Assembly (NCBI RefSeq): GCF_047948215.1
Contig: NC_134455.1
Location: 347,123,842 to 347,187,841 of the forward strand
Direction of reading: 5' to 3'
Origin: Lycorma delicatula
Lineage: Eukaryota; Arthropoda; Insecta; Hemiptera; Fulgoridae
Length of the DNA stretch: 64,000 bases
In this document: positions 55,180 to 64,000 of the stretch, in pieces
How the letters are laid out: each line of letters starts with the position of its first letter
Numbering within the stretch: position 1 is the first letter of the stretch
Program-made: the position numbers and the translations under genes
Notes under the pieces: model-generated
The model's database searches: none
Seen by the model: only the letters and a program-made list of their open reading frames with translations
Told to the model about the DNA's origin: nothing

Positions 55180-55970
55180 TTATTTAAGCACCCTCGGGGC
55201 GACCAGAACCGCCGTTAATCAGCACTCAGTCGCCCCAGGATGGCGTGGCAGTTGACTCCTCCCTATAAACAGTCCCGTAGGACATAACCCACCGGGGTCC
55301 TCCCAGCGTCATAAGAGCAGTCTGACCACCTGTTCAGAACGGCCAAAAAGCCCCTCGGCGAGGAGCCTGCCCGTCCCGACCCTGACCTACTTGGCTATAG
55401 GCATGCATTGCGCATACCTATAGCCTCGCGTCCTCAGTCCACCCTTGAGGATCCCCCATGCCATCATTGGATACACCCCAACTCCCTGCTCTTGCATGCA
55501 GGCGAGCCCGAGCGGCCTAGGCAAGAGGGCTACCTACCGTTACTATACGTGCCACGCATCAAGACACCCTTATATATATAAAAACTATCCCTTAGAGTAT
55601 GTTTAACACAACTTTTAATTTTCATTTTTACAGACTTTTAAAAAGTCCTCGGCGTGTAAATAAGCAACTGTTTTTTCTTCATTTCCATTTTCCAAATCAG
55701 CAGCAATATCATTTCTTAGCTGGAACCGCTTTCTGAGGTCCTCGTATATGGTTCACTCTTCCATTAGATGCTTAATTGTAAGTGTTTTATTATTCCATTT
55801 CCTGCAGGTAGCCGAAAAATCCAGTCCGTTTAGAGACCTGAAGTTGGAAACAGGTCAAACGTAAAAAAGCATAACCGAGGAATTAACTCGGAGTCCCGTT
55901 AGCCAGCTATATGTAATGTACGTAAGTACAGCTGTTGCCGCCCCGGACGTGGAACATAGATGTTGTGTTC
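55180..55970 (-). mobile_element. I/Jockey-type retrotransposon 3' end
   Basis: Minus orientation: coding remnant (55610-55960) and a GC-rich 3' untranslated region (55180-55600) that stands out sharply from the AT-rich surroundings. 5'-truncated; MITE-T copy D begins 50 bp away. Confidence 0.65.
55625..55960 (-). pseudogene. I/Jockey-type ORF2 C-terminus relic
   Basis: Minus strand, near the end: CRKWNNKTLTIKHLMEE, TIYEDLRKRFQLRNDIAADL and NGNEEKTVAYLHAEDFLKVC. The LTIKHLMEEC-(x)-Y-(x)-LRKRF pattern corresponds to the C-terminal (L)TVxHILxxCxxYxxxRxxF region seen at 14000. Frame breaks occur upstream, where the CxxC part is not clear. Confidence 0.65.
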
Positions 55971-56022
55971 CGGACGTGGGGATTATCTACCTCAGGGAAT
56001 TATTATTATTATTATTATTTTG

Positions 56023-56898
56023 ACTTCCTTATACAAAGTAAAGGATATTATGTTCGCGAAAAATTTCGGTTTTCAGATTTCAATGGAAATATCAATTTTG
56101 ACCATCCCTGAATCCATTTTAACTAGTTTCGGCGTGACGTCTGTACGTACGAACGTATGTATCTCGCATAACTCAAAAACGATTAGCGATAGTATGTTGA
56201 AAATTTGGATTTAGGACTGTTGCAGCATCTAGTTGCGCATCTCCCTTTTTGATTGCAATCAACTGAACCAAAAGTGACCAAAAACGCCCAACATCCAAAG
56301 AAATTTGAATTTTGGAGTTTATATTGCTTTATGAATAATTATTAAAATATAATTATGTAAAAAGTCTTTACGATAAATAATTTTTCAATAATAGTAATAA
56401 AAGAAAAAAGTTTTTAAAATCAAAGTTATATTAGTGAAATAAAATTTTATGTACTTTTAAAAATGTGTCTATGTAATTTAATAGGCATTATACATGTGTA
56501 TATGTTATAGATTTGCTGAAACATCTGATTACTTATTATGAATTGAAAATTATAATTAAGATTTGTATTATTTATTAATTTTCTAGTTTAATTTCTGTTT
56601 AATTGCATTTAATTATTCTGGAATTTCTGTTCAATTTTATCTTCATTACAGTTAACTACAGAGTGAAAAATAGAGCTTTACAAGAACAACATATACACTC
56701 AGGCATACATGTCCCATATTTAATATATTGCAAAATAATTGTTATTTAGCTCATTACTCCTGTTGGATTAATAATTGTATAAATTTTTGATGTTAATAAA
56801 AACTATTATTTTAGTAATTGTGTAACCGTCCACTTTATTAAAGGATCGTATCTCACTTTCAAATTCGTACAAGGAAGTCCTGTGGGGTCCACATCAGG
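56023..56898 (+). mobile_element. MITE-T copy D
   Basis: Plus orientation: ACTTCCTTATACAAAGTAAA to CGTACAAGGAAGTCCTGTGG and GGTCCACATCAGG. Longer than the other copies because of AT-rich sequence in the middle (56330-56830). Confidence 0.78.
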
Positions 56899-57079
56899 TT
56901 TTTGTTTTCTAATTAGGAAGGTGGAGATGATTTTTAATTCAGCTTTTTACGAGAAAAGCAATAGTGAACACCGTTTCTCAATAAAAAGCTTCGTTTTCGA
57001 CTTTTAAGCAATCACATTTGAAAAAACGGAAAAACCCCCTGTATTAATAAAACTGGGGAAAACTCCCCGTAGTATTTTT

Positions 57080-57773
57080 ACTTCCTTGTACGAAGTAAAG
57101 GAAGTATTGTGATCCCAAAACGTTTCGGTTTTCAGATTTCAACGAAAATATCAATTTTTATCATCCCTGAACCATTTTGACTAGTTTCGGTGTGACGTCT
57201 GTACATACGTATGTATCTCGCGATAACTCAAAATCGATTAGCCGTAAGATGTTGAAATTTTGGATTTAGGACTGTTGAAACATTTAGTTGTGCACTCCTC
57301 TTTTGATTCAATCGACTAAAAACAAAAGTGTCCAAAAAAGCCCAAAATTCAATTTTTTGGATTTTGGACTTTTTCTTAATTGCAGTAATAAACCCTCATT
57401 GAGAGCTTTTCAATGATAAGTGGTACTTATTTTCATTGGTTCCAGGATTATAGCCAAATGAAATTTTAATTAATGAAATATTTGGATTTTACAAGGGAAC
57501 GGCATCGGTTCGAATCAGACTACATTCCTTTTTTTAACCTTTCTTTTTAATTTATATATGTTGATTAATAATTATTAATCTTCGATTGTAAAAAAAAACG
57601 TTTACAATAAATAATAATTCAATAATAACAACAAAAAAAAATATGAAAAAATATCAGAAGTTATTAATGAAACAAAATTTTATGTACTTTTCGTTTTAAA
57701 AAAATGTGTATATAATAATAATAACGTGTGTAATTTAATAGGCGTACAAGGAAGTCATGTGGTGTCCACATCT
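57080..57773 (+). mobile_element. MITE-T copy E
   Basis: Plus orientation, well preserved: ACTTCCTTGTACGAAGTAAA at the start; TTTAATAGGCGTACAAGGAA, GTCATGTGGTGTCCACATC at the end. About 694 bp; the reference copy for the family here. Confidence 0.85.
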
Positions 57774-57889
57774 TAAATGTCCACATTTTAAATCGATTTT
57801 TATTATTTCCTATTACCCTCAGTATTACATCCAATTATAAACTTTAATCAGTTAATAATGGAATTAATTGCCGGAACAGTATTAATAAC

Positions 57890-58204
57890 AAGCAGTCTTC
57901 ACAATAATAATAATAATACACAATAGCTAATAATTTGCAACACTGCTACAGATTAAATGCCTTAGACAACTGACATTATTTACTTCAATTATCATAATAT
58001 TTCATTTTTAAATTTAATCACACCGATTCTGATATCAATTTTAATGTTACATAGAATCCGTCCAGATTTATCTTTTAGATATATATTGAAGGTTCCAGCT
58101 TGAAACATGTATATGTATTGTAATAAATCCTCTCCCATATTGTTCAAAAGACACGGAATGCTACTTAAAAGTTTGCCACGCCACTTACAGTCTCCATCTA
58201 GCAT
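57890..58204. other. No gene confirmed
   Basis: A 72-codon minus-strand frame (57992-58210) reads MMMLDGDCKWRGKLLSSIPC and on; I do not recognise it. Short (AAT)n at 57904. Confidence 0.35.
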
Positions 58205-58395
58205 CATCAAAATTTTTGTTTGGTCCTCTCAAAGAATTTTTACCCAGCACCGAGTTCGGCAAAAATAGACGGTTGAAGAATGCGGTACAAGAATGGTTCA
58301 GACACTGAAGATAATAATTCTTTAATACTGTAATAAGAAAGTTCGCACAAAGATCGATGAGTGCCTAATTGTATCCGGGGATTATGTTGAAATTT
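58205..58395 (+). pseudogene. Mariner transposase C-terminal fragment
   Basis: Plus strand: VWSSQRIFTQHRVRQK-shadow in one frame and, in the coding frame, FGPLKEFLPSTEFGKNRRLK, NAVQEWFRH, then after a break KKVRTKIDECLIVSGDYVE. This is the (L/F)FGPLKE...DxxLKxAVxxW...KCxxxxGDYVE end of mariner transposases. Confidence 0.75.
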
Positions 58396-58666
58396 AGCAT
58401 TATTTTAATTGCCAATGAATAAATAATAAATTTTCTCTTTAATTATTAAATCTCTCTCGTATTTATCTTAACAGTATTTAGTACTTTTATACTGTAAATA
58501 ATGAAATTTAAACAATTTTAATTTTTTATTTTATAATTAATTGTGAATATTTTTTGTTGCTGCCCCGATTATGGTTTTTTGTGACCATCCAGGTAAATGC
58601 TACTAAGGTTGTTTCTCTTTTTATCCGTCGTTTAGCATTTCTATTCACTCCTTGTATAATATATAC
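58396..58666. other. No gene seen
   Basis: AT-rich flank between the mariner fragment and the hAT element. Confidence 0.5.
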
Positions 58667-59218
58667 CGGGGGTCGGCAACGCGGCACCCCTCGATGAGAT
58701 TTTTTATACGCCCTCACTATATCACACATCTACTAAGCCCAATATACGTATCGAAATCGCGCGTTTATAAGACAATATAATCGCGCAAGCTCAGTGTCAG
58801 CAAATACCAATCAAGGTCATACACCGACACACTTGCTACTTAGCAAGTAAGAATATTCTCACTTCTGATAAATTTTGTAGTATGTTACCGTATTCTGAGT
58901 GCTACGTATTTTGAGTGTTGTTATTATTATTATTATTATTGACTATATTTTATTATTTACTTATTATTAGGAACCATATCACGCAAGATAGTCGCGCTTT
59001 TCAATGTCAAATACGTATCGTACTTGTTAAACGGATTTTATAAATAACCCATCATGAATAATTATAAAAAAATAATTTTAATGTTGATTGGGAAGAACAA
59101 TTTTATTTTATTGACTTTAAAGGCAAATGTATCTGCTTATTGTGTAATAATAGTGTAGGGCCCCTAATAAATTTTAAATTTATTTTGCGCCCTCTGACAA
59201 AAAGGTTGTCAACCTCTG
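58667..59218 (+). mobile_element. hAT element, internally deleted, with 8-bp TSD
   Basis: Ends CGGGGGTCGGCAACGCGGCA and, on the complement, CAGAGGTTGACAACCTTTTT; both fit the C(A/G)G(G/A)GGTxGxCAAC form of hAT ends. The flanking 8-mers ATATATAC (58659-58666) and AAATATAC (59219-59226) agree at 7 of 8 positions, as expected for a hAT target duplication. Interior has a (TTA)n stretch and a transposase scrap (59080-59156). Confidence 0.85.
59080..59156 (+). pseudogene. hAT transposase BED-finger scrap
   Basis: Encodes NVDWEEQFYFIDFKGKCICL, LCNNSV: the start of the zinc-finger-like region of hAT (ZBED5/SCAND3-like) transposases, with the first CxxC pair. The frame ends within the right end of the element; the rest of the transposase is deleted. 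Confidence 0.72.
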
Positions 59219-60014
59219 AAATATACTATACCGAACTAAAGATTTATTATTGTAATTAAAAGCTAATTATAGTTTAATACGTGTTCCGTAGAACAATTCT
59301 TTGTTTATCCCCAGTATTAATATTAATGTTATTTATATTAACATAACATGAAAATCTATTTTAACGTTCAATACAAATTATATTTCTTAAATTTCAGATT
59401 TTTTTCTTATCTTTTTTTTGCTAGTATATAATTCATATCTTAATATAAATATTAATTTTTTTTTTTTTTGCGTAAAATGTTTGTAATCTGAATAATTTTT
59501 CGTGGGTGTAATTTATTTTACATTAAAATATATTTGTATGTTTTTATATGTATGTGTGTTTGCACTTAATGGTTGTATTTTAATAAAACGGGAGGCTTAT
59601 GTATACTGAGAAACTGACTTTGAAACGAAATGACAGAACCACTGTAAAGAATTAATAAATTAAATCCTGTAAGACCTGTTTTTGTTAACGACTTGTTTTT
59701 TTGGTTTATCTCAGCTGTCTTTAATTTATTTTAATAGTGTAACGTAAATGGTTTTCGATCCTTTTATAGCAGGAGCCTTAGCATCAATTCCAGTAGCTAC
59801 AAATAAAAATAAAAGCATATTTCAAGCTTTTTTTAAATTAATCGAATTTTTGTTATAGTATTAAATTTGTAGATGAATAACATGCTGAAAAACTTTATAA
59901 CAGATTTTATGGTTACGTATAATTTTCAAGACGTCAGACCTCGTACAAAAATTCTTTTTTTTCCTTCACATAAATTACGCTCTATCAAAATAAAATTTCG
60001 TTTTTACATATACT
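59219..60014. other. AT-rich DNA, no gene seen
   Basis: No recognised frame or repeat. Confidence 0.5.
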
Positions 60015-60370
60015 AAACTAACGTCCCCGTCGCGGTTTATATTATTACTTGCGTTTCACGTCGCGATCAGGAGATGTTTTGCCGGTCATGGTCAGTGTCT
60101 GTGATCCCTGTACCCCACCTGCGTTCTTTAAACGCATTCTTGTGAGAATAATAATGATAAATAAAAATTAAAGCCTGTTCAATTTGTCAGTGTATTGTAA
60201 TTTCTTCAGAGCAATAATTTGGTCGATACAGGACCCGAAAATTTGAATGATCTTAGAAGGTGGGCTTCAAAACGGTCGGTATCCATCTTCAAAATATTAG
60301 TTATAACTGGTTACCCGTACGTCATACGTGGGTAAAAGTGTATTTTGCCCGGTTCTTAGCGTTACCCGAC

Positions 60371-60715
60371 ATGCTCACTCCGTAGGGGAAGACACCCGCC
60401 TTATGACGATCCTGGTTGCCACCCATCCCCTCCTTTCCTAGCCCTAATGGGCTTTACCGGAGGTTGTCTTTTAGACCTTCTAAACTTGATAACACAGCAC
60501 AGTCATAAGTTTGGCGTCTGTCAAGGATGCCACCGATGCAAATGCCTCGGCAGACATTTAGATCAGTGTATTTACACAACCTGCTATCCCCTTCATATGG
60601 CCTCCTCCAACCACGACCACCTACCATAACTTCCAACCGTCAACTGTCAAAATAACCGATTTGAGGAACCGTGATCCCCGCGCCTTCCGCTAACACCGAA
60701 AGTTTCGTACAAAAC
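60371..60715 (-). mobile_element. Non-LTR 3' end piece inserted in Repeat C
   Basis: The complement matches 31520-31700: AGGCATTTGCATCGGTGGCA, CTCCGGTAAAGCCCATTAGG, GTCTTCCCCTACGGAGTGAG. Flanked by the two halves of Repeat C (GTTACCCGAC at 60362 and CTTGACATACATCACTAGG at 60726). It is GC-rich relative to its surroundings. Confidence 0.7.
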
Positions 60716-61639
60716 TTGTTGTGTTACTTGACATACATCACTAGGAGGTGACCGTACTTCTTTTCTCATTTTTTTGTGTTTTTAGTCAAATAACCTGAGG
60801 TAGGTACAGCTGATCGCGTTGCAGGCACATTGTTAGTGTCGGCGACTGTGTTGGTTGAACCACCGTAGCACTCCTTAAAAAATCATAAGTCAAAAAAATC
60901 CAAAAATATTTTTGTATATTTATCTGAAGAGTATTTACAAGCATAAATCTAATGAATAGTTGTTTAGTACAATCGGAAATGGGGAAAACTTGCAAACATT
61001 GTTCAAACCTTTTTTCTTCAACCTTTTCAAGAATGAATTTCGAATAATCTAGAAATTAGTTTTTAGATATTTACTTGAAAGTTACACACACCAAAAATCA
61101 AACTTATATCTTTTTTTACTTCATTGTACGAAGTATATAGAAAGTATTGTGATCGCGAAATATTTCCGTTTTTAGATTTCAACTAAAATATCCATTTTGA
61201 CTATCCCTGAATCCATTTTACCTAGTTTCGGCGTGACGTCTATACATACGTATGTATGTATATATATGTACGTACGTATATATCTCGCATAACCCAAAAA
61301 TGTTAACCGTTTGATGTTGAAATTTTGGATTTAGGACTGTTGTAACATCTGTTTGTGCACATTCGTTTTTGATTGCAATCGACTTAACCAAAAGTGTCCA
61401 AAAAAGCCAAAAATTCAAAAAGGTTTGGATGTGGACTTTTTCTTAACTGCAGTAATAAGCCCTCATTGAGAGCTTTTCAACGATATGTGATAAGTGGCAC
61501 TTATTTCCATCGGTTCCAGAGTTATAGCTAAATAAAATTTTAATTAATGAAATATTTGGATCTTGGGAAGGCTCATCGGTACGAATCAGACTTCATTTGC
61601 TTTTTTTAATTTAAATGTATTGGTTAATTAATAGTTTTT

Positions 61640-61690
61640 AATGTCACTAGTCGGGTGTCTTCCCCTAAGGGGTTGGGATGTAATTTGGAT
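61640..61690 (+). mobile_element. Short retrotransposon 3' tip
   Basis: GTCGGGTGTCTTCCCCTAAG and GGTTGGGATGTAA match the last bases of the 3' region at 31660-31705. Severely 5'-truncated copy or a transduced scrap, inside MITE-T copy F. Confidence 0.55.
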
Positions 61691-61800
61691 CCGAGAAAGA
61701 CCGCCGGAATTTTTCAGTGACGGAATGCAAAAACTTGTCACGCTTTGGAAAAAGTGTATTAGTGTTAACGGGGATTATATTGAAAAATATGTATTGCATT
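61690..61800 (+). pseudogene. Mariner transposase C-terminal fragment
   Basis: ERPPEFFSDGMQKLVTLWKK, then CISVNGDYIEKY: the terminal residues of a mariner transposase (61695-61792 in one open frame). Joined directly to the retrotransposon tip, both inside MITE-T copy F. Confidence 0.8.
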
Positions 61801-62430
61801 CTGCAGCTAAGGTATTCTACGTTTATTCATTTTTTATTTCATTTCAATATCTCTTTCCTTTCCCATGCTACGTATATGCAATTATGTGAAAAATTTATCA
61901 GCCGAACCTCGTAATTTAATAGGCGTATATGGAAGTCATGCGGTGTCCACGTCAGATTTTTGTAAGCGAGAAATTAAAAAAAGCCGAGTTTCAAAAAAAT
62001 TCCCAGTCCATTTTAACCCTATAGACTAAGAATTTTTTTTGATATTCACATGAAGATTACACATGCCAAAAACCAGATTTATATCTTCATTTTTTACTGA
62101 GAAATTTAAAAATATAACCAAGTTATGAAAAAAAATCAAAATCCATTTTAAAATCTTTAAACTCGGAATTTCAAAAACTCTGCAATTTCTTTTAGATATT
62201 CTTTTTAGATATATACTAGAAAGTTACATCCTCCAAAAATCAAGTAAATATCTTCATTTGTTACCGAGAAATTAAAAAAAAAAACTAAATTTCATTTACT
62301 CCATATTATCCCTTTAAACTGGGAATTTCAAAAAATCTAGTCATAGTGTGGACTTACACCGTAAGAAGAACAAGTATACAAATTTTAATCAATTTATCTT
62401 CTGTAGTTTTTGCTGGGCGTTGATGAATCA

Positions 62431-62640
62431 GTCGGTGAATCTAGACATATGTTTTTATATGTATTCGTATTTTGGTGATGTATGTTACATTTATTTATGA
62501 TTCATATTTCATTTATATACGATTTATTACAATAATTTTTTTTTAATAATTTTTTGGACATAATTTTAAAAATACAGCGATGATGCAGACAGAATTAATA
62601 GCGCGTTTTCTAGCTCCGTAATTTTTGCGCTGCGTAAAAT
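62431..62640. other. No gene seen
   Basis: AT-rich spacer. Confidence 0.5.
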
Positions 62641-62883
62641 TTAATATTGAGTGAAAAACACAGCCGACTCGATAACATATTGGATTGTATTCCTGCAGTC
62701 GACAACACGTTGCGGAGAGCGCTGCACTACCAATTGACTCGACCGAGAGGAATTCAGTGCGTTGTTCGTTATGTAATAGAGTGGTTGAGGTTATGTGATT
62801 ATCGTAAAGTTTTTTGTGTATTATTTAAAAACGGGAACGTATTCGTTCAATTCTTGTTTGTTGAAGATAAGCAACTAATATAG
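62641..62883 (+). other. Balanced-composition block with Inr/DPE-like motifs
   Basis: A less AT-rich block not shared with any repeat here. ATTCAGTGC with A at 62756 fits the arthropod initiator, and GGTTG at 62783-62787 sits exactly at +28 to +32 and fits the downstream promoter element RGWYV. An open frame (62647-62883, 78 codons, LDNILDCIPAVDNTLRRALH) crosses it; I do not recognise that protein. Could be a first exon, a pseudogene or an unclassified repeat. Confidence 0.25.
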
Positions 62884-63307
62884 CTGGTTTTCAGGTATCC
62901 ACTGCTGTAGATTATTGCTAATATTGAATTTAAGAACATATTTAATTACACCCCACTAAATTACTTTATTTATGTATTTAATACTTATGAATAATATAAA
63001 ACTAGAATGTTTCAATAATGAATTCACATATTATTTATGATGTAAAACTTTAATGAAATTTGTAGTGAAAAAAATATTTTTCACTGTGATATCGATGGAT
63101 TTTTAAACACAATCTCTACGTATTATCAAACGTTAAATCAAAATGCTGTACTAAGCTGAATTCCATAGAATTATTGCACCTAATGTTGTATGTATACATT
63201 TCTGTTTTGTTTCCTTTTAATTTTTATCTTGTAATACTATTGTTTGAAGAAAAACCTATAATAAATAGAAACCTATAAGAAAAAGATTATAGTTCGAGTT
63301 ATTATGA
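62884..63307. other. No gene seen
   Basis: AT-rich; a perfect short palindrome AGTGAAAAAAATATTTTTCA with CT lies at about 63064-63085. Confidence 0.5.
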
Positions 63308-63308
63308 T

Positions 63309-63368
<60 letters not shown>
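63308..63368. repeat. (GT)n-(TA)n compound microsatellite
   Basis: About eight GT units run into a TA tract. Confidence 0.95.
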
Positions 63369-63369
<1 letters not shown>

Positions 63370-63527
63370 TTCCCTACTAAAGGGCATTTTTACGTATTCG
63401 TCCCAGTCAGCTTAGCACCGGAATGTACCGATCACTAGCGGAAAATCCCGATTCGTTAGTACATGTCTTGTGGTGGTTAGGTGTATACTTCTTACTTGCT
63501 AAATAAATATAATTGACCTGTCAAGTA

Positions 63528-63604
63528 TGGTCAAAGTCTCTTATGTTTTCGATTGAAAATAAATCGATTAACGAAGTGCGTTACTTGGTCGATTTCTTTT
63601 TAGA
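63528..63604 (+). repeat. Third copy of the 3.2/3.6-kb inverted-repeat arm
   Basis: TTTTCGATTGAAAATAAATC, GATTAACGAAGTGCGTTACT and TGGTCGATTTC match the arms at 3166-3236 (complement) and 3613-3686. Here it borders Repeat D. Confidence 0.65.
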
Positions 63605-63612
63605 TAGATTTC

Positions 63613-63645
<33 letters not shown>

Positions 63646-64000
63646 CACTTTCTTATATACACGATAACAGCCATAATTTTCTGCCAATCATTTTCAAATT
63701 GATACATAAAATATAACGACACAAAATCTCGATCGAGTTTGTTAACGAGCAAAATCGGATCTTGGGGGGGGGGCTTTTTCAAAAAAACAAAATATCGTTG
63801 TAACTTTCTTATTAAGTAGAAAATCGAATTCGTTTAAAGTTCCTATTATTCGTTGGATAAGGACCTAAAACATTATGTAAGTAAAGTTTTTTGATATCAC
63901 CAACCACTGGCCCAAGGGGTGGGAAAAAACTTGTTTCAAAGACAAAAAAAATCATATCACCATTAATAGGCACAGTATCGAATCGGTTTAAAGTGGTCAT
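63605..64000 (-). repeat. Repeat D, copy 2 (runs off the window)
   Basis: Minus-strand counterpart of 21295-21740, including the (TA)n border, the poly(C)/poly(G) run and the closing AAACCGATTCGATACTGTGC block. An open minus-strand frame at its end is not conserved in copy 1 (frame lost), so no protein is inferred. Confidence 0.8.

Larger units (their letters stand above)
61118..61956 (+). mobile_element. MITE-T copy F, nested in Repeat C
   Basis: ACTTCATTGTACGAAGTATA to GGCGTATATGGAAGTCATGC and GGTGTCCACGTCAGA. Repeat C text (TTATATCTT.. and ..TTTTTGTAAGCGAGAAATT) borders both sides, which fixes the MITE boundaries at ACTTC and CAGA and suggests a T-run target duplication. Holds further inserts at 61640-61900. 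Confidence 0.82.
60015..62430 (+). repeat. Repeat C copy carrying nested insertions
   Basis: Repeat C segments at 60015-60370, 60716-61117 and 61957-62430 are in the same order as in the copy at 19590: CCCCGTCGCGGTT, CCGGTTCTTAGCGTTACCCG, CACTAGGAGGTGACCGTACT, GCTGATCGCGTTGCAGGCAC, then the AT-rich half. They are separated by a retrotransposon piece (60371-60715) and by MITE-T copy F (61118-61956). Confidence 0.78.

Noticed and set aside
55960..56214. 84-codon open frame
   Set aside because: Spans an (ATT)n and MITE-T copy D; the same region is closed in copies E and F.
59749..59850. Peptide FDPFIAGALASIPVATNKNK in a short frame
   Set aside because: Residue mix looks coding, but no start, splice signals or family could be recognised and the frame closes quickly.
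63812..64000. 62-codon minus-strand frame at the window end
   Set aside because: Part of Repeat D; the second copy at 21295 does not keep the frame.

Overview
The window looks like intergenic or intronic DNA from a large, repeat-rich arthropod genome, most likely an insect and plausibly hemipteran. It is strongly AT-rich, full of long (TA)n, (CA)n and (GT)n microsatellites, has no bacterial gene organisation, and is packed with decayed Tc1/mariner, Merlin/IS1595-like, hAT, R1/Jockey/I/RTE non-LTR and tRNA-derived SINE remnants. I found no intact host protein-coding gene. The order-level assignment is inference; the sequence itself only shows the repeat content.

Layout. 1-13 kb: AT-rich DNA with two tRNA-derived SINE families (called SINE-A and SINE-B here), a Helitron-like 5' end, a short dispersed element (called MITE-T), a decayed Tc1/mariner-type element at 7.6-8.7 kb, a cluster of heat-shock-element-like sites at 9.5 kb and an RTE-like retrotransposon remnant at 11.2-12.0 kb. 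13-20 kb: a stack of nested insertions, including a 5'-truncated Jockey-like copy with an 8-bp target duplication inside a Tc1-type transposase, a neighbouring element with about 60-bp terminal inverted repeats, and a mariner with unusually long (about 190 bp) inverted ends. 20-36 kb: a composite repeat (Repeat C), mariner relics, two minisatellites, compact hairpins, an RTE-like reverse transcriptase, two R1/Jockey-type retrotransposon ends and one isolated promoter-plus-first-exon candidate at 32.9 kb. 36-41 kb: a deleted mariner, then a possible pogo-like frame (CAGTG ends flanked by TA) around a nearly intact Merlin/IS1595-type transposase and a Jockey remnant. 41-54 kb: a 0.68-kb foldback element, three DNA transposons with recognisable ends (43.3-44.3, 44.3-45.6, 49.5-50.8 kb), a long-TIR MITE, and a (GT)65 tract. 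54-64 kb: a perfect 54-bp palindrome, a GC-rich non-LTR 3' end, three more MITE-T copies, a hAT element with a near-perfect 8-bp target duplication, a three-layer nested Repeat C copy, and Repeat D, shared with 21.3 kb.

Nothing here acts as a pathway. What can be read is a history of insertions, and nested copies let several element boundaries be fixed. The observations most worth following are the long-TIR mariner, the foldback element, the three palindromes with almost no interior, the well-preserved Merlin-type transposase, the heat-shock-element-like cluster and the 32.9-kb TATA/Inr/first-exon candidate. All transposase and reverse transcriptase reading frames except parts of the Merlin-type one are visibly broken.
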